This document shows, in pieces, positions 57,164 to 64,000 of a DNA stretch of 64,000 nt. Source of the DNA: Mesocentrotus franciscanus (lineage: Eukaryota > Echinodermata > Echinoidea > Camarodonta > Strongylocentrotidae); contig CP137683.1 of assembly GCA_037976565.1 (NCBI GenBank), forward strand, positions 11,479,423 through 11,543,422. Reading direction: 5' to 3'. Numbering within the stretch: position 1 is the stretch's first letter; the number at the start of each line of letters is the position of its first letter. A program made the position numbers and the translations under genes. The notes below the pieces were generated by a model that was given only the letters and a program-made list of their open reading frames with translations, searched no databases and was not told the origin of the DNA.

Positions 57164-57400
57164 GAGGTGTTATGGTATAGTGGTTCATTCACTTGACTCT
57201 CAATCCAAGGGTCTAGAATTCGAATCCAAGCCAGGCGCTAACCTCCTTTTGGCAAGACATTAATCCACATTTACCACTCTTCACCCAGGTGCTAAATGGG
57301 TACCCGATCATGCCGATAGGGTGCGAAAAATCGTTGTAGCTTGCTCAGCATTGGGAGCGTTTTTAAATGGTGCATGACTGGAATGCCCCCGGGAGTGGAG
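57164..57400 (+). repeat. tRNA-derived SINE, copy 2
   Basis: Counterpart of 6311-6545, with a better B box (GAATTCGAATCC) and the same body. Confidence 0.7.
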
Positions 57401-57906
57401 AATGTGCATACATTGTAATGCGGGAAAGCCGGAATTCGATGACCGGGGTAATAATATATCTGCGTTTAGAGACATCGTCGATGTATCAAGCGCTGTACAA
57501 ACACATCCTATTGGTATTATTGTTATTTGGCACCGGTCATATTAAAATGCAATACGAATTCACAAGTTGGTCCAATCTTTTCTATTTCTTTTCAAAATGC
57601 TCCCCATCCCTTTAACTCTTTTCTCGCCCCCCTCTTATATATTATATTCTCTTTTCCGCCATTCTATTGGGTGTGGGAGGGGGTCACGTGCCCCCGGTAG
57701 ATACGCCGCTGTGTGCTATTTATATCATGGTTTATGACATAAAGACGAAATGAAAAATGAAATGAAAAATAACTATTTTCATGTCTGCTGTTTGTTTCTG
57801 ATTCTGCTAATAAACCAAATATGACTTTGATTAGAATACTGGCCCTGGAATTTATATCAATGTTTATCTTATATTTCATGCACAGGTGGAGACTGTTTAT
57901 CTAATA

Positions 57907-60900
57907 ATGGAGACTTTGACAGTTGTACAGTCAACTAGATCCGCGGTGAGTCATATTCGCATCACAGTTATGCGTTGAAACAGAAACATGAATCAACAAC
58001 AACAGCAAGAGACATCTTGATGGTGAATACAGCTTTTATAAGAAGAAAAAAAAAGTTTCCCACAAGATGTGCAATTTATTATTACCGTTATAATTATTAT
58101 TCATTCGGCATTTTTTGCTGTACAATTAACTTGTTTTCCATAAGTTAGACTTTCATCTAGCATAACCTGGACAGGTAAATTTTGAAAATGTTACAAACTT
58201 TTTTTGTATTCATTTTTTCATTTATTTATTTATTTATTTATTCATTTATTCATTTATTCATTTATTCATTTACTTATTTATTCATGTATTCATTTAGGCA
58301 ATGTATTCATTCATCTATGTATTCATTTATCTATGTATTTATTTATTCATTTATCTACTTATTGGTTTATTTATTCATTTAGTCAATATTTATATATTTT
58401 CTTTGTATTCCATTATCTTTACTATCAATTTAGGCTACTTCGGAGAAGTACAATGTGTGTGGAGCTATCACAACTGGGATTATGCTAATACTCTGCGCTA
58501 TAGGCGCTGGGATTTGTGGTGCAGTCTCTACAATCTATCAAGTTGCGGTGACAGGTCTTCTATTCGCCGAAATGGCCGTAAGTTTTTTAAACATGTAAAT
58601 GAATAGCAACTACTCGCAAATAAGGTCATAGGGGCATTCACTGAGCTATGTGGATAAGATACAGAGATGTGACGCGTATTAAATTTTACAACATCATTAA
58701 AAAAAAAACGGTTTTGCCGCGTCATATCTGAACTAGGCTTTATAATTATGCTCCAAAGAACCTAGACTTTTGCTACATTTTTTTCTCTTCTAAAAGAACA
58801 CGTTTAGTGGGTTCCTTCCTAATATTTTAGGATCTCTTTCATAAAATGCTCCTGTCTACATTTTGATAAAGCATACATTTAGTTTTCATGAATATAAGTT
58901 ATTTGCATTTACATGGTGAATTCACAATACATCAGGTTAATCCTATTGCTCAGCACTCGTGGCAGACCAGCAGATGTGTTGGGTTGTGAGAACCAAGGCT
59001 TGATAATGATTCATACTGACTAGAGGGAATTGTCATTGGCTCTCTAGCTCTTCTGTTCCATGCATTTTGCATAATTTTGTTTGTATTTTCAGGTCTTCCT
59101 ACTTACCGCTATTCTCGCCTTATCATCGATGTGTAAAAATACGTGCATGGTAAGTAAAACTATTAAACAAAAAAACTTGTTGGTTTATATTTTATGTATT
59201 ATTTGTTTATTTCTTAAACGAATTTAATTATTTAAAACATGAGATTGCTACATGAAAAAGTAAGAGAAAACAAAACTTACACCAAAAAATTAAGAAAAAA
59301 TCAAAAAAGGGTGATAAGGAATTTAATTGGTTTGTACAAATCAAGAAAAATATAAATGAATTATGGACGATACTTTTCATGGAGAAACTGAATTGTAGTT
59401 TGCCTGTCGAAACCTTGAATACTGTGTATACAAATCAACAATAGCTAAAAATCAAATTATTTGCCAATCTTTGATTTAATTGATTTTCATAATTTCAAAT
59501 ATTCATAAATTATTGATATCCGTTCTCGAATTTCTAATAAAAACTTCATCTGTTTGCTGCTTTATTCTTCGCACTGGACGTTTCTTTAACAAATCGAAAT
59601 TTGTTCGTGATTTGTCACTTTGAATCCTTATTTTACATGTGTATTAAAGAAAACCAGTAAGGAAATAGGGCTTATGGAAATAAAAAAATGAGAAAGAAAT
59701 ATGGCACTTATTATTTCATCTAGATTGTGATCTCCATGATTGCTTGCATCATATCAACTTTGTTGGCCCTGGGATGCTTGGTATATTATTCATTACAAAT
59801 ATACTACGAACTACTCCCCGGGAAGGGGACTGAGGTAAGTTGAGCCATATATCTCTATATATTATCCATTCAAATTGACGTATTTTAGGGGGGCACAACC
59901 GATTCGTGGTTCCCCTTTTGAAACCATATTGGCATACCTTTAGTATACGCAAATACTAGAGTGAACACTCTCCCCCAGCCCCTCTTGTAAGCTTAATTCT
60001 AGGACACCGACCCCCTGGACAACTACCCCCGGATAACCACCCCTAGGATAACCAACCTCTATGACAACTACCCCCTAGGACAACTACCCTAGGGCAACCA
60101 CCCTCTAGGACGAATACTCCCCTTGTTGTCCTATGGGGTAGTTGTCCTAGGGGGTAGTTGTCCGGGGGTAGTTGTCCTAGAGGGTGGTTGCCCTAGGGGG
60201 TAGTTGTCCTAGAGGGTGGTTATCCTAGGGGTGGTTATCCGGGGATGGATGTCCACGGGGTAGGTTTCCGGATACCTTTTTTTGGCATGCTTGCTTGCTT
60301 GCTTGTCATAACCTTTTAAACTAATACTTAATAGCCTAAAAAAACGTATGCTCCTACTTCTAGTCCTAATTTGATATTTTTTTAGAATCCAGACCCCCTC
60401 CCGTAAAAAAAGAGAATACTAATAAAAAAAAGTTGCGATAACGGTGTTCAGATATGTGTGATTAAATCGTTTGTACGCAAGTCTGAAAGTCATTTCCTAC
60501 TTTATTAATCAATTCCTATTATAGAAGAAGAAGAAACAAATTTCTATTATAATTACATCGATTCCTATGCTACAAGCATTCAAGAATACATTCCTACCAG
60601 GTGCCCACTTACTAAACCTGGATGCAGAGTGGCAAATATAGATTAATATCTTTCCAAAGGACACGAGTGCCGCGAGTGCCGGGAATCGATCCGCGAACCA
60701 TGTGATCCGCAGTCCGGTGACTTACCCACAAGACTAAGGGTTGGGGGTTCGGATTGCAGCCTGTGACTAATGTCCTTTTGGAAGACATTAATCCACATTC
60801 CTATCAGGGTGTAAATGGGCACCTAGAACTGCTGGGGTAATACAAATTGTTTAGAGCCTTCGGGAAGAACAGCTTTGATGCTGATGAGGCTCACCTGTGT

Positions 60901-61381
60901 AAACTAATTATTATTATTATTATTATTACTATTATTATTATTATTATTAGTAGTAGTAGTAGTAGTAGTAGCAGTAATAGTAGTAGTAATAGTAGTAGTA
61001 GAAGGAGTAGTAGTAGTAGTAGTAGTGGTAGTAGTAGTAGTAGTTGTAGAAGTATTATCCTAATTGTTATTGTTGTTATTATTATCATTAGTATTATTAT
61101 TATCATTAGTATTATTATTATCATTATTATTATTATTATTATTATTATCATTATCATTAAAAGAAGTAGTAGTAGTACTAGTATTATTATCATTGATATA
61201 AGTATTAATATTATTATTTTTACTATTACATTTCTTTTTTTGTTTCTTCATCATATTTCAGGCATCAGGCACAATATGGGGCATCATTTGTGGGATGGCA
61301 TTTATCAACCTCGTGGCATTCATCACAGCACTAACAGGGTCTGTCTGTTACTGCAGAACACTGTGTGTGTCCCACATCTAA
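57907..61381 (+). CDS. MS4A/CD20-like four-transmembrane protein, copy 2 (spliced, 156 aa)
   Basis: Exons: 57907-57945 (exon opens at 57886), 58434-58577, 59093-59149, 59724-59834 and 61262-61381, again all phase 0 with conserved GT-AG sites. Relative to copy 1 it lacks four codons in exon 1 (METLTVVQSTRSA). Exon 2 has six base changes, all amino-acid altering. Exon 3 is identical in protein with two silent changes. Exon 4 ends QIYYELLPGKGTE with one extra codon. In exon 5 a 23-base deletion after CTGCAG shifts the frame, giving CRTLCVSHI and a stop at 61379-61381 instead of the longer cysteine-rich tail. All four membrane segments are intact, so a functional membrane protein with a changed cytoplasmic tail is plausible. 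Early decay of a duplicate is the alternative. A candidate AATAAA lies at 61649-61654. Confidence 0.6.
58200..58400. repeat. TTTATTCA simple-sequence tract in intron 2, copy 2
   Basis: (TTTA/TTCA)n ending just before the exon 2 acceptor. The Phe/Ile/Tyr-rich frames are artefacts. Confidence 0.9.
60000..60275. repeat. GGGGTAGTTGTCCTA foldback minisatellite in intron 4, copy 2
   Basis: Counterpart of 12881-13155 with the same order of sense and antisense units, so it was present before the duplication. Confidence 0.9.
60276..60519 (+). other. Intron 4, copy 2, with ~130 bases absent from copy 1
   Basis: About 60305-60430 has no counterpart in copy 1 after GCTTGCTTGC. No motif was recognised. 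Confidence 0.45.
60520..60905. repeat. Head-to-head SINE pair, copy 2
   Basis: Counterpart of 13290-13655, nearly identical, again ending in a tail that leads into (ATT)n. Confidence 0.65.
60906..61225. repeat. ATT / AGT trinucleotide microsatellite in intron 4, copy 2
   Basis: Counterpart of 13656-14035 with different block lengths. The open frames are artefacts. Confidence 0.95.
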
Positions 61382-61950
61382 TGTGATGACGTATGTCCTT
61401 TAAATCAAGGAGGATAGGATTTTAGAGCTCTATGGTTGAATTAAATTGAAATGGTTTACAAAAAAAATTCATCGCGGCCAAAGGGCAAATTGCGAAATAT
61501 TTTATAGATTGAAAATATACATGCAATCCTGACAATCATAACACATAGGTACACGAACAATAATAGGAGAACATACTAATGAAAATGGTGGGTATTTAAC
61601 AAGACATTTGGGGAGTTGGGTAAAATATGTTTTATAATTGCAGTGAAAAATAAAGGTGTAGGCATAAAATTAATTTGGTGTACTTTCTAATCACAAATCA
61701 TAGCTTTTCCTTGGGATTAAAGGACTGACATACAAATAATACACAGCAGTAAGGGCATTAGTAACAGTTACCCACACAAGGTGGAACAGTCTAACACGCC
61801 CGACTGGACTGTTTCGAAGGTACCGAGTGTGGGTAATTTTACTAATGCTCGAAAAAAATGATGTGTAATATTTGTTTTATAAGATGATGTTTTGTTTGTT
61901 TGTTTCATAACATGATGTTTTATAACATGATTTTACTAATGACCGGTCAT
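61382..61950 (+). other. 3' untranslated region and right edge of duplication, copy 2
   Basis: Matches 14244-14780 up to the AATGACCGGTCATT palindrome, after which homology ends. Confidence 0.55.
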
Positions 61951-63680
61951 TGGTAAAATTGCGTGTTAGGCAAAATAAAGGCCTGGTCACGTGTACGCTC
62001 TCAACCAATCATTTGATTAGGATACACTTCATCATCTTATAACATAATGCATCTTAGTTGTCATTCATTTGCACGTAAGAAACCGCGGCGGCTTTTTTTT
62101 TTTTTGGGGTGGTTGTTTTTGTTTTTGTTTGTTTTTTGTTTTTCGGTTATTTACCGCGTCATATCTGAACGCACCTCAAATCAGTCAAAATTACGCTTCA
62201 TGTGCAACAGGTACAAGACAAAATGTAAAGACTGACATGAGTTCCTTACTCTAAAGAAATAAAATAAATTTAGTGAAACTTGCTTTAACGACTACCTGTA
62301 TATAGAAGACTATCTGTCTATAAAGAATAGTTGTTTCCTTTTGAAATGGTTTCTCATTGAGACTTGTAAGAAGGAAACCTGCACATAAAGACCACCTGCC
62401 TGTGAAGACCACTTTCCTTGTCTCCCTTGAGCGGTCTTTGTATACAGGTTTCACAGGTTTTCTAAAATACTTGTAATTGGATATCATCAGGTACGTCGCC
62501 AAGTGTAGATATTTCACGGTAAAATGTATCCCGATTGTGACTTTTAAAACCTAACCCAGCCATTCCCAGCCAGCTGCATTTAAATATTTGAATATTTGAA
62601 TATTTGCGTTGGTACAGTGTGGTGAAGATCAAAATTAAATCGACCAGATTCTGGACTATACCGGTATGTCGCAATGATTATGAACAAGTTTCGACCTGGG
62701 TAGACATTTGTTTATGGTAAGCCTCCCGATTTTCTCGTGATGTCATTTATTTTAAGTAAACATAGCTTTGCGCTTATGATTTTTGTATGAAATCTCATTC
62801 ATATGATGAATTATCGCGTCAGATTCGGTGTGCGTGCGTATATATGAATATTTATGACTAGCGCATGACGTATATGTTTCTTTTGAGCCAATCAAATGCC
62901 GCGCTTGGATGGCTGGGTTAGGTTAAAAAAAAGTCGCATCCCGATTCTTTAAGCATTTAATGATGTTGATGCTTTGTAGTATTGATAAATTATATGTATT
63001 TAGGAGTATATTGTCAGAGTAGTGATTACCCTAAGCCATTAACGTTTAGGGTAAACGGTAATGCTTAGAAATTAAAGAGTGGGCAAAATAAGTTCCATAC
63101 GAGGTACATATTGATATAAATAGCTCTGAAATCTAACAGTATTTTTAATTGTGCAAAATTCTATTACTAAATCATTTTTGTTTCATATTTTCTGTGTTAT
63201 TTTACAATCCTTCAAATAATCATGAAAATATTCATTTCTATAGTGAATTCACAACTACGATGATACACGTGTATGTTTTTTTGTATTCATTGAAGTTTAG
63301 AATGAGGAAATATTTTTTAACCCGACAATCTGGTATCTCTTAAATTATTGTTCTTGTCCATGATATGTAGGGCATCAAAGTAAACTAGCAGATGTACGAC
63401 AACTCATTTGTAAATGCAATTTTATCACTGTTACGATACATTTTCTAACAAAGTTTGGTTATCAAGAAATAACTGACCTCCATCGCCTTGGTCGTCGTCC
63501 ATGTTGTAACTCTTTCTAAGGTATTATTAGAATAAGCTGGTGTCCCTCTATACGGAAAAAGGGACTCTGGAATACGCCAGAGCCATCTATACACACTGGA
63601 ATAAGCTAGTGTCCATTTATATATAGAACACTAGAAGAAGCAGTGCAATGGCGCCATCTAGTGATAATTTTATCGCAACC
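61951..63680. other. Unique flank, no gene recognised
   Basis: A T/G-rich run lies at 62090-62150. A degenerate tandem of AAGACCACCTG.CTATA-type words at about 62280-62460 is partly self-complementary (GTGAAGACCACTTTCC / GCGGTCTTTGTATACAGG). A weak direct repeat GGAATAAGCTAGTGTCC lies at about 63530-63615. No coding evidence was seen. Confidence 0.45.
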
Positions 63681-63726
63681 CTTCTCTCTTTCTCTTCGTA
63701 CCTTTCCCTCATTTTCTCTTTCTCTT

Positions 63727-63762
<36 letters not shown>

Positions 63763-64000
63763 GCTTTCTGTCACTCTCCCTCACTCCCCGCTCATTCTTT
63801 CCCTCACTCTCTTCCTCCCATTCTATCTCTCTGTATCTTATCCTCATTTACTTCTCTCGTTCTCTCTCATTCTCTTCCCCTGTCTCCCTTTATTTGTATC
63901 TTTCTTCTTCACCTCTCTCTCTCTCTCTCAATGTGACTTTCACCAACCTCTCATTCCCCATATCTGTTTCTTCCCCTCACTCGCTCACCTCCTCCCATTC
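63681..64000. repeat. CT-rich low-complexity tract
   Basis: (CT)n and TCTTTC/TCCCTC-type pyrimidine sequence runs to the window end. The Ser/Leu-rich plus-strand frame is an artefact. Confidence 0.9.

Noticed and set aside
61093..61386. Plus-strand frame ending ...HLM over the last exon of copy 2
   Set aside because: Out of frame with the conserved exon (61262-61381) and dominated by microsatellite.

Overview
This window is AT-rich eukaryotic genomic DNA, intron-rich and dense in repeats. It most likely comes from a marine invertebrate deuterostome, and an echinoderm such as a sea urchin is my best guess. Grounds for this: a fibropellin/Notch-style EGF-repeat exon, tRNA-derived SINEs whose tails run into ATT microsatellites, non-LTR retrotransposon remnants, and a foldback element whose terminal arms are built of short tandem palindromes, the architecture described for sea urchin TU elements. 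The species assignment is inference. No prokaryotic-type genes, rRNA, CRISPR array or intact tRNA gene were seen.

Layout. 1-1000: one EGF-repeat exon on the minus strand, running into a 500-base assembly gap. 2671-14780: copy 1 of a segmental duplication carrying a five-coding-exon gene (plus strand) for a 174-residue four-pass membrane protein resembling the MS4A/CD20 family. It has a conserved TATA/CCAAT promoter and a 5' untranslated exon. 14785-19620: repeat remnants (110-bp tandem repeat, SGNH-hydrolase fragment, MITE, L1/Tx1-like LINE tail). 19626-20035 and 52318-61950: copy 2 of the same duplication, split in two by about 32 kb of other DNA exactly at its trinucleotide microsatellite. 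Copy 2 encodes a 156-residue paralogue with a frameshifted, shortened tail.

The 32-kb block (20040-52317) holds dispersed repeats with unusual terminal hairpins (called family B here; Helentron/Helitron-like in form), two arrays of a ~1175-bp satellite (23236-28460; 34500-47704), and a long decayed transposon-type gene with a FEN1/XPG-like nuclease motif set (29235-33110, minus). A 7337-bp TTAA-flanked piggyBac-like insertion (35992-43328) interrupts the second array, and a 3779-bp TU-like foldback element (39327-43105) is nested inside it. The insertion order can be read directly: satellite unit, then piggyBac-like element, then foldback.

The only genes that look intact are the two MS4A-like paralogues and the partial EGF exon. 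No cooperating gene system is visible. The most unusual material is the transposon architecture: paired, subfamily-specific end motifs in family B, a mobile foldback minisatellite with target duplication and empty site, TTAA-flanked elements, and palindromes nested inside palindromes. Long stretches of AT-rich DNA hold nothing I can recognise and are listed as such.
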